NCBI GenBank assembly: GCA_016124575.1
Contig: WGNM01000048.1
Coordinates: 1 to 46,635, forward strand
Length of the DNA stretch: 46,635 nucleotides
Origin: Cryomorphaceae bacterium
Lineage (GTDB): Bacteria > Bacteroidota > Bacteroidia > Flavobacteriales_D > Sanyastnellaceae
Direction: 5' to 3'
The notes beneath the pieces are model-generated. The model was not told the origin of the DNA. It worked only from the letters and a program-made list of their open reading frames with translations, and did not search any database. Of the stretch, positions 39,423-46,635 are shown in pieces (within the stretch, counting starts at the first letter, position 1; every line of letters starts with the position of its first letter). Made by a program: the position numbers and the translations under genes.

Positions 39423-42017
39423 ATGAGCAAACAAAAAAACACCTTAAAACAAACCGAAACCAAGTCCGACCCACCACCTGTTCAAGAGAAGAAGAGCAAA
39501 GAAAAGGTGAAGGAGAAAAAATCGGTGATACCGGCATGGACAAAAGATTCGCGTGTGAAGCGCATCTTCGCCATTGTGTCGACCATGATTTCTGTCTATT
39601 TGTTTCTGGCATGTATCAGCTTCATTTTCACTGGTCATCACGATTTACGCCTCATCATCAACGATCCATCCGCGATAAGCGCAGAGAAAGAACATTATCA
39701 AAATTTGCTGGGTAAAATTGGAGCCCATGCAGCGTACTTTTTGATGAATCGATCATTCGGTTTGGGTGGTCTGTTTATACCCTTCATCATGTTCCTGTTT
39801 AGTTGGAAGATGCTGATTGGCAAGCACCTCTTACCGCCAGCAAAGACATTGCGTTTGTCGCTATTCGCCATGCTTTTCATCCCGCTCTTCATCGGTTTCT
39901 TTTTCCATGAAAAGCAAGAAGATTTGGGCAAGATTCTCATTACTTGCAACGATAACCTGGTAGGCGTTTATGGTGTCTTTGTAACGCGTTGGTGCATATT
40001 CACGCTCGGCTGGTTTGGTTCATTATTGCTCATCCTTATCATTGCCGGTTCATCGTTCATCTTCAACTTCAACCCGAAATTCGAGAATTGGAAACTACCA
40101 GCATGGATGTCGGGCATAGGCTCACTATTCAAAAAGCACGATTCGCCTCACTCGGCGGATGTTGATGGTGATTTTGAAATCGAAGAGCCCGTGATAAACG
40201 AACCTGAGGAGGCGATTGAGGAATACATTGAAGACGAAGAAACACCATTCGAGATCGATCGAGCGGATGCCGCCTTGGATGAATTGATTTCGTCTACCAA
40301 ATCAGCCGTGGTCCCTACACCCCCTGTTATCGAATTTAAAGCAGAAGAGATTGAAGCAGAAGCAGATGATGCCTTTGAGTTCGAAGTAGGTGCTGAAGAA
40401 AAGCCAGTTGCAGTATCTCCGGTTGACGACGAAGAAGAGTTGATTATTGAAGCCACAGCCAAAGAAGAGCTATTGACTGAAGATGAGATTGATAGCAAAG
40501 TGCAGGAGTTTGGTGAATACGATCCGAAGCTCGACTTGTCGCGATATGAATTGCCGAATATCGACCTGTTAGAGCAGCATGGCAATGGCACCGTTGAGAT
40601 CAATAAAGACGAGTTGGAGGCCAACAAGAATCGAATTGTAGACACCCTCAACAACTACAACATCGAGATCAGCAAGATCAAAGCTACCGTAGGTCCGACT
40701 GTTACCTTGTACGAAATCATACCTGCTCCTGGGGTGCGTATTTCGAAGATTAAAAACCTCGAAGACGATATAGCATTGAGTTTAGCAGCGCTAGGCATAC
40801 GTATTATAGCGCCAATACCGGGCAAAGGAACCATTGGTATTGAAGTGCCAAATTCAAAATCTGAGATTGTCTCTATGCGATCATTGATTGCATCAGACAA
40901 GTTTCAGAATTCAGATGCCGAGCTGCCTATCGTGATGGGTAAAACCATCACCAACGAAACCTTTGTATTCGACTTGGCCAAAATGCCGCACTTGTTGATG
41001 GCAGGAGCTACCGGACAAGGTAAATCGGTAGGATTGAACGCCATATTGGTGAGCTTGTTGTATCGCAAACACCCATCGCAGTTGAAGTTTGTATTGGTCG
41101 ACCCCAAGAAAGTTGAGCTTACCTTGTTTAACAAGATCGAGCGTCACTTTCTTGCCAAACTGCCTGATACCGATGAAGCCATCATCACCGATACCAGCAA
41201 AGTGGTTACCACATTGAATTCGCTTTGTGTAGAGATGGATCAACGTTATGAGTTGTTGAAAGAAGCCCAGTGTCGGAACATCAAAGAATACAACCATAAG
41301 TTTATAAACCGCAGGTTGAATCCAGAGCTCGGACATAGGTATATGCCATATATCGTTCTGGTAGTCGATGAGTTCGCCGATTTGATCATGACAGCCGGCA
41401 AAGAAGTGGAGACACCCATTGCGCGATTGGCGCAGTTGGCGAGAGCCATTGGCATCCACCTCATCATCGCCACACAACGTCCATCGGTGAACATCATTAC
41501 CGGTACCATCAAAGCCAACTTCCCTGCGCGTATTGCTTTCCGGGTAACTTCAAAGATTGATTCGCGCACCATTTTAGATGCAGGAGGAGCTGATCAGTTG
41601 ATAGGAAGGGGAGATATGTTGTTTTCGACTGGAAACGATTTGACGCGTATCCAATGCGGATTTGTAGACACCCCAGAAGTAGAAAAAGTGACTGAATTCA
41701 TTGGTTCACAGCAAGGCTATCCGAGTGCGTTCTTGTTACCAGAATTTATAGATGAAAATGCTGGTGAAATTGGTAATTTAGCCGACGAAGATCGCGACGA
41801 CCTGTTTGCCGATGCCGCTCGCATCATCGTCTTGCACCAGCAAGGATCAGCATCCTTGTTGCAGCGGAAATTAAAATTGGGCTATAACAGAGCAGGCAGG
41901 TTGATAGATCAGTTGGAAGCCGCAGGGATAATCGGACCATTCGAAGGAAGTAAGGCTCGCAAAGTTTTAATTTCCGACGAGTATAGTTTGGAACAGTTCT
42001 TGAATAGCGGCGCATAA
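39423..42017 (+). CDS. ftsK: DNA translocase FtsK
   Basis: An 864-residue septal DNA pump. After a charged N-terminal tail come four membrane helices (about 47-215, starting IFAIVSTMISVYLFLACISF and ending SLLLILIIAGSSFIF), an acidic linker of about 150 residues rich in Glu/Asp, then the motor: alpha domain (LEANKNRIVDTLNNYNIEI), Walker A GATGQGKSVGLNAIL, Walker B YIVLVVDEFADLIM, and the C-terminal gamma winged helix (IIVLHQQGSASLLQRKLKLG, RAGRLIDQLEAAGIIGP) that reads oriented KOPS-like sites. It clears chromosome ends from the septum and helps dimer resolution. lolA follows after 13 bases. Confidence 0.96.
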   Translation: MSKQKNTLKQTETKSDPPPVQEKKSKEKVKEKKSVIPAWTKDSRVKRIFAIVSTMISVYLFLACISFIFTGHHDLRLIINDPSAISAEKEHYQNLLGKIGAHAAYFLMNRSFGLGGLFIPFIMFLFSWKMLIGKHLLPPAKTLRLSLFAMLFIPLFIGFFFHEKQEDLGKILITCNDNLVGVYGVFVTRWCIFTLGWFGSLLLILIIAGSSFIFNFNPKFENWKLPAWMSGIGSLFKKHDSPHSADVDGDFEIEEPVINEPEEAIEEYIEDEETPFEIDRADAALDELISSTKSAVVPTPPVIEFKAEEIEAEADDAFEFEVGAEEKPVAVSPVDDEEELIIEATAKEELLTEDEIDSKVQEFGEYDPKLDLSRYELPNIDLLEQHGNGTVEINKDELEANKNRIVDTLNNYNIEISKIKATVGPTVTLYEIIPAPGVRISKIKNLEDDIALSLAALGIRIIAPIPGKGTIGIEVPNSKSEIVSMRSLIASDKFQNSDAELPIVMGKTITNETFVFDLAKMPHLLMAGATGQGKSVGLNAILVSLLYRKHPSQLKFVLVDPKKVELTLFNKIERHFLAKLPDTDEAIITDTSKVVTTLNSLCVEMDQRYELLKEAQCRNIKEYNHKFINRRLNPELGHRYMPYIVLVVDEFADLIMTAGKEVETPIARLAQLARAIGIHLIIATQRPSVNIITGTIKANFPARIAFRVTSKIDSRTILDAGGADQLIGRGDMLFSTGNDLTRIQCGFVDTPEVEKVTEFIGSQQGYPSAFLLPEFIDENAGEIGNLADEDRDDLFADAARIIVLHQQGSASLLQRKLKLGYNRAGRLIDQLEAAGIIGPFEGSKARKVLISDEYSLEQFLNSGA

Positions 42018-42030
42018 CGAAACAAAAAGT

Positions 42031-42681
42031 ATGAAAAATTTCATCTACACCCTCAGCACAATGGCCGTTATGGTTTTGGCTATTGGCGCACAGGCACAAG
42101 ACAGTGCAAAGATTTTGAACGAGTTAAGTGCGAAGGCAAAGAAATACACCACCGTATATGCCGAGTACAGTTCACGTTTGATCGACAAGAAGAACAACAT
42201 CGATTTAAAGCAAGAAGGCAAAGTTTACATTCAGGGAGAGAAGTACAACTTAGAGTTGGGCGATTATAACCTCATCACCGATGGGGAAACGCATTGGACC
42301 TATGAAAAAGCCACCAACGATTGTTATATCGATTATTTGGAAGACATGGAAGGAGAAGCTTTTTCGCCATCTGACATGTTTACCATTTGGGAGAAAGATT
42401 TCAGACATGAGTTGAGAGAGACGGTTACAGAAGGCGGAAAAGAGTTCTTTTTAATCTACCTCTTTCCCTTGAAGCCATCTGAAAAAGCGTTTCACACCAT
42501 TCAGTTGTACGTTGATAAATCGAAGATGGAAATTTCGAAGTTCATTGTAAAAGGACGAGAAGGCAACGACATCATTTACACATTGAAGTCGTTTAAACCG
42601 AATGCGACATTGCCTGCAAACATATTTAAGTTCAGTCCGTCGGCCCATCCGGGATCGAAGATGATTGACAACAGAATATAA
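42031..42681 (+). CDS. lolA: LolA-like outer-membrane lipoprotein carrier
   Basis: A 216-residue periplasmic protein with signal peptide MKNFIYTLSTMAVMVLAIGA. The mature part shows the LolA half-barrel pattern: KYTTVYAEYSSRLIDKKNNI, QEGKVYIQGEKYNLELGDYN, LITDGETHWTYEKATND, then a helix and YTLKSFKPNATLPANIFKF at the end. It ferries lipoproteins from the inner to the outer membrane. Position after ftsK is common in Bacteroidota. It ends before a bidirectional terminator. Confidence 0.87.
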   Translation: MKNFIYTLSTMAVMVLAIGAQAQDSAKILNELSAKAKKYTTVYAEYSSRLIDKKNNIDLKQEGKVYIQGEKYNLELGDYNLITDGETHWTYEKATNDCYIDYLEDMEGEAFSPSDMFTIWEKDFRHELRETVTEGGKEFFLIYLFPLKPSEKAFHTIQLYVDKSKMEISKFIVKGREGNDIIYTLKSFKPNATLPANIFKFSPSAHPGSKMIDNRI

Positions 42682-42699
42682 CACGAAAATACAATAAAA

Positions 42700-42726
42700 G
42701 AAAGCCGGCATGTCCGGCTTTTTTAT
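42700..42726. terminator. Bidirectional terminator between lolA and the giant T9SS gene
   Basis: AAGCCGG, loop CATGT, CCGGCTT followed by a run of T on the forward strand and T-rich sequence on the reverse strand. The stop of the reverse gene lies within its tail. Confidence 0.85.
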
Positions 42727-45700
42727 TTCACTAAGTGTAAAGATCCATGTACAAATTGGTGCGCTGGTATGCATGGAAGCGAGTAAACAAGCTCATAAAA
42801 GTACACTCCTTCAGTGAGGATACCATTTGACGTAGTTCCATTCCACTCTACAGGGGCGTTCAGCGCTTCATGAATCAAGCTTCCCCACCTGTTGTATACT
42901 CTAAAAGCCAAAACAACCATTTCTTCGAAGCCTTCTTTGGGAATCAGCCGGAAGGTATCATTGATCCCATCGAATTGCGGACTAAAAATGGTCGGAATGT
43001 CAAAAGGTGTAAACGGCAGCTTTTCAGGAATATCAAATACGTAGCTTGCCGAATCAGAAGTTTCACAATCATCGTTCTGAACTGTGTAACTCAGTTGATA
43101 TTCACCGCTAGTCAGCACCTCATCAGAAAAGGACAAATTATTTGAAACCAAAGCACCATTTACATACCAATTGATTGAACTAATTCCAGTGCCACTTAAT
43201 TCAGCCTCTACCCAAGAAGGTTCGCAAGTTTCACTCAATGCTAAATCACTTGAGAATTGAGTGCTTAAGGTTTCATAAAAATGCAATTCTACCGACTCAA
43301 TTGAGACAGAATCGCAAACAGCATCGGTTGCCACGAGGTTGACTATAAAAACTCCCTCCTCAATTACTTCAAATGTAAAGTCTTCAGATTCACTCACCGT
43401 TTGCCCGTCCATTAACCACTCAACATGGGTAGCTTCACTGCCTGTAAATTCAAAAATTACTTCCTGCGGTAGCAGGCAAGAATCAGACATTTGATAGCTA
43501 AACGTATTCTCTAAGGTCGAAAAAACAGGAGGAAGTGAGATATTTATGGAAGCTGTGTCTGTAACGTTACATGTGGACGTATCTGTAATGATCAACTGCA
43601 CCGCCTGTGAAGTTCCTGTGGGAAAGCAAATTGAAAATTCAGGTATTGTTGTTATTTGTGTTCCGGCAGAAGTTTGCCACTGATATGCCTCGCCCAGGGT
43701 GTTTGAACCGAATAAAACCTCTGTTTGAGTACATGTAGCTTGAACAACCAAAGACTCCAAGTTGGCCTGAACCCAACCGCTCGGCATATCTGAAAAATCG
43801 TAGTTAATAATGTAAGGGCCATTGGTAAAATCTGGTGTAGGCCAACTGCTAGCAAAGGCCCCATCTGTCGCCATTTGAGCGGTAAAACCACTTGTGTTAT
43901 CGAGTTCTCCAGCTTGAGCTAGAACTACAATGTGGTTAGATTCAGTTAATCCAAACAAAATATAATTGGAGTTTGCTGAATTATCTCCATTCAACAACGT
44001 GCTGTATTGAATAACGTCACTCTGGGTATTTATTACAACTATGTAAGCGTTCCCAGTTTCTTGCATTGAGTTGGCGGAAGTAGGCAAACCTACCAGGCCA
44101 AGGCAGCCCATAAAGCACAAGGCAAATTCGGTGGAATATAGATAGTAAAAGCCGCAATCGTCTACTTCGAAACCTTTTGGGATCAAATCATCAATTCCAA
44201 TGATGGGATCCTCTTCCCAACCAATGCGATGATGTGAAAGGAGATTGGAAAGACTCCCATCGAATTCAGCAACCCAGAGCCTTCCATTTCCAATATCAAG
44301 TTGAGCAGGTGGATAATTCTGTTCAGAATTTGTTTTACCAAATACCGCAACACCACTGGCAGTTTCGTGCAGCAACCAAGCCTGATCCTTCCCTGTTCCA
44401 CCGAAATAAGTCATGTGTTTTAGGTTTCCCGTAGCCGAATCGAAAATGGCAACATACGCTTCTTCTTGCCCTTCAAACGTAGCATCAAAAGCTCCTTCTG
44501 TGATTGGCAGAGACCCAACACGAGCATTGCCGCATACCGCTATATCTCCATTGGATAAACAAATCAAATCATTCATCCCCATGGGAGCCCAAGAAGGACC
44601 GGGTGGTGAAAAGGCAGTGGCCCAATTCAGTTGGGATAAGCTAAGATCCATAGAGCATAGCACGCAGCCATGGCTGCCATTCGTTCCTGTATTTTGGGTG
44701 AACGAATAATCGTCCATACCCGAAATGAAATTCCAGCTGAAATAAAGAGATTGACCATCCGTTTCAAAGCCTCTTCGATACTGTATCTGATCCGCCGGAA
44801 ATGTGACACTGAAGCTCGATGTCCACATTCCACCAACGACCTCATAAGGTATATAACTTGATGCTAACAGTTCTGAACCATCTGCAGATAACGCACATAC
44901 AATACCCGGTGCGTTATCAGAAGTGTAAGTTTCCATATAGCTACCGGGAGTTGTTGGAAAACCTGGTGCTGTTAGGGTGCCTATCGCAAATATCGTATTC
45001 GTAAGTGTATCTACTGTCACGTTTTCAAACCGATTAAGCAAGTTGGCCAAGGTAGAGTCACCACCAAGAACAGCGATCCACAGAACAGATGTTCCATCCG
45101 CTTCAAAGGCCGCCACGCTGCATGCGCCGTACAATGAAGCCCCCAAAACAACACCTTCTCCCGTGTCAGGTATTTCAGCGCCGCCCCAATAATACCCGGT
45201 ACCTCCGGTAAGTATTCTTCCATCCGAATAGAGGTAGCCACATGTCCCACCGAATGGTCCACCGACATGGGTAATCCACTCCACCTCAGGATCTATTACA
45301 AGGTCTTTGCTTCTATCGAAGTCTTCAGTTCTCAAAGAAACTACTCCATCACACAGGTCAAAACAGACGGCTATTTCATTCGATTCCTGATGGGCTACAG
45401 GTGCACTATCCCGAACTTGCCCCAAGGAAGATGAAATCAACAAATCACCTTCCTTTATTTCAACGGTACTCGCACCGCGGTAGCTCCAGTGAATATCATG
45501 AGGATTGGCACCAGGATGAACAACAAAGTCGTACTTCAACCCCATCTTATTCGAGTAAACAACCAAGTCTATTCCATCATATAGATCTTTGTAAATAACC
45601 TGATCTACACCATGCACATCTGTTTTCCAATTTTCACTGTTATTCCCTAAATAATAATGAAATCGCGTTTTCGTTTCAGACGACCTAGCATGAGCTATTT

Positions 45701-45974
45701 GCGGCATCTGTGTGTCTAAAAAGTGCATTTCCCAACACCAGCCAACGGTGTCTTTTGGGCCAATCTTAGTTAAGTCTTCAAACGCTTCTGGGATCAATGA
45801 CGTGAAACGTATACTATTGTTTTTCAATTCAATGCTACCACCGGAAGTTGTTGCCTTGTATAGCACATCGTCTGCAAACTGTCCCTCGTTGATAACAAAA
45901 ACAACTTGGGATGCAGAAGCTAAAGGCAACAACATCAAGGTTAAAATCAAAATTACTAAAAAGTAATTTTTCAC
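42723..45974 (-). CDS. Giant T9SS type B surface protein (gliding-motility-associated C-terminal domain)
   Basis: A 1083-residue exported protein; start is GTG at 45972-45974, with signal peptide LVILILTLMLLPLASA. The first 230 residues resemble the DUF7948 type domain (FVINEGQFADDVLYKA, FHYYLGNNSENWKTDVHGVD, LYDGIDLVVYSNKMGLKYDF). The middle is SBBP/propeller-like (VDTLTNTIFAIGTL, GGTGKDQAW). Two or three PKD-like domains follow (about 770-980). The last 95 residues are the type B sorting domain: FDIPTIFSPQFDGINDTF, FRVYNRWGSLIHE, TSNGILTEGVYFYEL. Sorted by T9SS to the cell surface, probably an adhesin. It is the only large gene near the transposase edge and stands alone. Confidence 0.88.
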   Translation of the reverse strand: MKNYFLVILILTLMLLPLASASQVVFVINEGQFADDVLYKATTSGGSIELKNNSIRFTSLIPEAFEDLTKIGPKDTVGWCWEMHFLDTQMPQIAHARSSETKTRFHYYLGNNSENWKTDVHGVDQVIYKDLYDGIDLVVYSNKMGLKYDFVVHPGANPHDIHWSYRGASTVEIKEGDLLISSSLGQVRDSAPVAHQESNEIAVCFDLCDGVVSLRTEDFDRSKDLVIDPEVEWITHVGGPFGGTCGYLYSDGRILTGGTGYYWGGAEIPDTGEGVVLGASLYGACSVAAFEADGTSVLWIAVLGGDSTLANLLNRFENVTVDTLTNTIFAIGTLTAPGFPTTPGSYMETYTSDNAPGIVCALSADGSELLASSYIPYEVVGGMWTSSFSVTFPADQIQYRRGFETDGQSLYFSWNFISGMDDYSFTQNTGTNGSHGCVLCSMDLSLSQLNWATAFSPPGPSWAPMGMNDLICLSNGDIAVCGNARVGSLPITEGAFDATFEGQEEAYVAIFDSATGNLKHMTYFGGTGKDQAWLLHETASGVAVFGKTNSEQNYPPAQLDIGNGRLWVAEFDGSLSNLLSHHRIGWEEDPIIGIDDLIPKGFEVDDCGFYYLYSTEFALCFMGCLGLVGLPTSANSMQETGNAYIVVINTQSDVIQYSTLLNGDNSANSNYILFGLTESNHIVVLAQAGELDNTSGFTAQMATDGAFASSWPTPDFTNGPYIINYDFSDMPSGWVQANLESLVVQATCTQTEVLFGSNTLGEAYQWQTSAGTQITTIPEFSICFPTGTSQAVQLIITDTSTCNVTDTASINISLPPVFSTLENTFSYQMSDSCLLPQEVIFEFTGSEATHVEWLMDGQTVSESEDFTFEVIEEGVFIVNLVATDAVCDSVSIESVELHFYETLSTQFSSDLALSETCEPSWVEAELSGTGISSINWYVNGALVSNNLSFSDEVLTSGEYQLSYTVQNDDCETSDSASYVFDIPEKLPFTPFDIPTIFSPQFDGINDTFRLIPKEGFEEMVVLAFRVYNRWGSLIHEALNAPVEWNGTTSNGILTEGVYFYELVYSLPCIPAHQFVHGSLHLVK

Positions 45975-46042
45975 TTTCTATAAATTTTCTTTGCAAGAAA
46001 GAAAAAAAAAATGATATTGCTACAATATTAAATCATTAACCA

Positions 46043-46513
46043 ATGAAAAAACTAATGCTACTTGCTTCGGTAATGGTTGTGTTTTACGCACAAACACAGG
46101 CCCAATCCTCCTTGTTTCAGCTTACTAATGTACACTTTGACTATTCAAATGGCACGGTAACAACCGCCGCTTTGGTCTACGGCAATCCCATATTCGTTCT
46201 CAATGAAGCGCCCAACGGAGGAGGAATAGTAATGCCTGATTCAGAGGGTAAGGTCTACAATCATTACACCCAACTACCTTTGTCTTCAGAGGGATTAACA
46301 CGTTGGTTATTTTACCCGTCGCAATCCTGGAGTGTGCATCACTTTCAAAATGAATATTTAATCGTTGAAAACGACATTGAACTTACCTTCCCCTCTGATT
46401 GCTATAGCGCATGTGATGGTTCAATTTGCGCTCTAGTTCCTTTTTCCATTGACAATGTTGCATCAACGTTAGAGATCAATGGTAATTACTGTATTAACGC
46501 GTTGTGCTATTAA
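46043..46513 (+). CDS. Small secreted protein of unknown function
   Basis: A 156-residue exported protein with signal MKKLMLLASVMVVFYAQTQA. The mature part is beta-rich (FQLTNVHFDYSNGTVTTAAL, GLTRWLFYPSQSWSVHHF) and ends with a cysteine-rich segment (SDCYSACDGSICAL ... NYCINALCY). No sorting domain is visible and no family is recognised. It is divergent from the giant T9SS gene. Its stop overlaps, by four bases, the stop of a partial transposase on the other strand, so the last codons may have been reshaped by the insertion. Confidence 0.65.
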   Translation: MKKLMLLASVMVVFYAQTQAQSSLFQLTNVHFDYSNGTVTTAALVYGNPIFVLNEAPNGGGIVMPDSEGKVYNHYTQLPLSSEGLTRWLFYPSQSWSVHHFQNEYLIVENDIELTFPSDCYSACDGSICALVPFSIDNVASTLEINGNYCINALCY

Positions 46514-46635
46514 CTCCAAGCATGCTTGATGTGGTTTAAAGGCCTTCCTTTCTCGATGTTAACTTTCTGAAGCACAGCAATGGCGGCGAGTTTTGACGCC
46601 ATTCTTACGAGGAATCCACCAAATGTTTTTGCGTA
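46510..46635 (-). mobile_element. C-terminal end of a transposase, cut by the window edge (IS982-like)
   Basis: An open reverse frame running off the right edge, about 41 codons before a stop at 46510-46512. It reads KTFGGFLVRMASKLAAIAVL, then QKVNIEKGRPLNHIKHAW. The F-x-x-R-x-x-x-K-x-x-A...N...R-P-x-x-x-I-K pattern is that of the IS982-type transposase C-terminus, recalled from memory. Too short for certainty; IS4/IS5-like relatives are possible. Inverted repeats were not located. Confidence 0.5.

Noticed and set aside
1-46635. CRISPR array or rRNA genes
   Set aside because: No regularly spaced repeats and no rRNA-like sequence were found.

Overview
The window reads as a chromosomal segment of a member of the Bacteroidota, most likely Flavobacteriales. 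Evidence: three proteins with type IX secretion (T9SS) C-terminal sorting domains, one of the gliding-motility-associated (type B) kind; a DUF4295 gene beside rpmG; a fused alpha/beta E1 dehydrogenase of the Bacteroidota type; tRNA genes without encoded CCA; and many matches to the Bacteroidota promoter element TAnnTTTG just upstream of genes. No species is claimed.

Left part (1-5.9 kb): an A+T-rich accessory region. It holds a Sel1-repeat protein, a tight three-gene cassette headed by a TIGR04255-family protein with two unrecognised partners, decayed phage-like small genes (a nonsense codon, a frameshift and a 30-bp direct repeat), and an XRE/ImmA-type metalloprotease regulator followed by a PIN-domain nuclease, which looks like a toxin-antitoxin-like module. 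A palindrome spanning its promoter looks like an autoregulatory operator. The region ends at the 3' end of tRNA-Arg(CCG), a classical integration site. This is the best candidate for undescribed biology.

6-17.5 kb: an M1 peptidase with a large C-terminal extension, an FMN reductase, a hybrid histidine kinase with a separate Hpt protein, tRNA-Ala(GGC) with a strong terminator, a tRNA-dihydrouridine synthase, and a reverse-strand operon (head-GIN lipoprotein, beta-barrel protein, ECF sigma factor, anti-sigma-like protein, DUF4097-like protein).

17.5-27.5 kb: a possible small RNA, then a forward run of eight overlapping or nearly overlapping genes centred on the cell envelope: dapF, an N-acetylglucosamine-kinase-like ATPase, an Lnb-like DUF4105 protein, a lipoprotein, a DUF5723 protein, kdsA, a T9SS cargo protein and a PIG-V-like membrane glycosyltransferase. 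A convergent FkbM methyltransferase follows.

27.5-46.6 kb: mostly core genes: a lipoprotein, fused 2-oxoacid dehydrogenase E1, a DUF4412-like protein, a thioredoxin-like protein, a PaaE-like reductase, QueE, an inward-rectifier K+ channel with an unknown partner, a T9SS protein, rimO-ftsY, DUF4295-rpmG, a zinc-ribbon protein, ftsK-lolA, a giant T9SS type-B surface protein, a small secreted protein, and the C-terminal end of a transposase at the right edge. No rRNA and no CRISPR array were seen.
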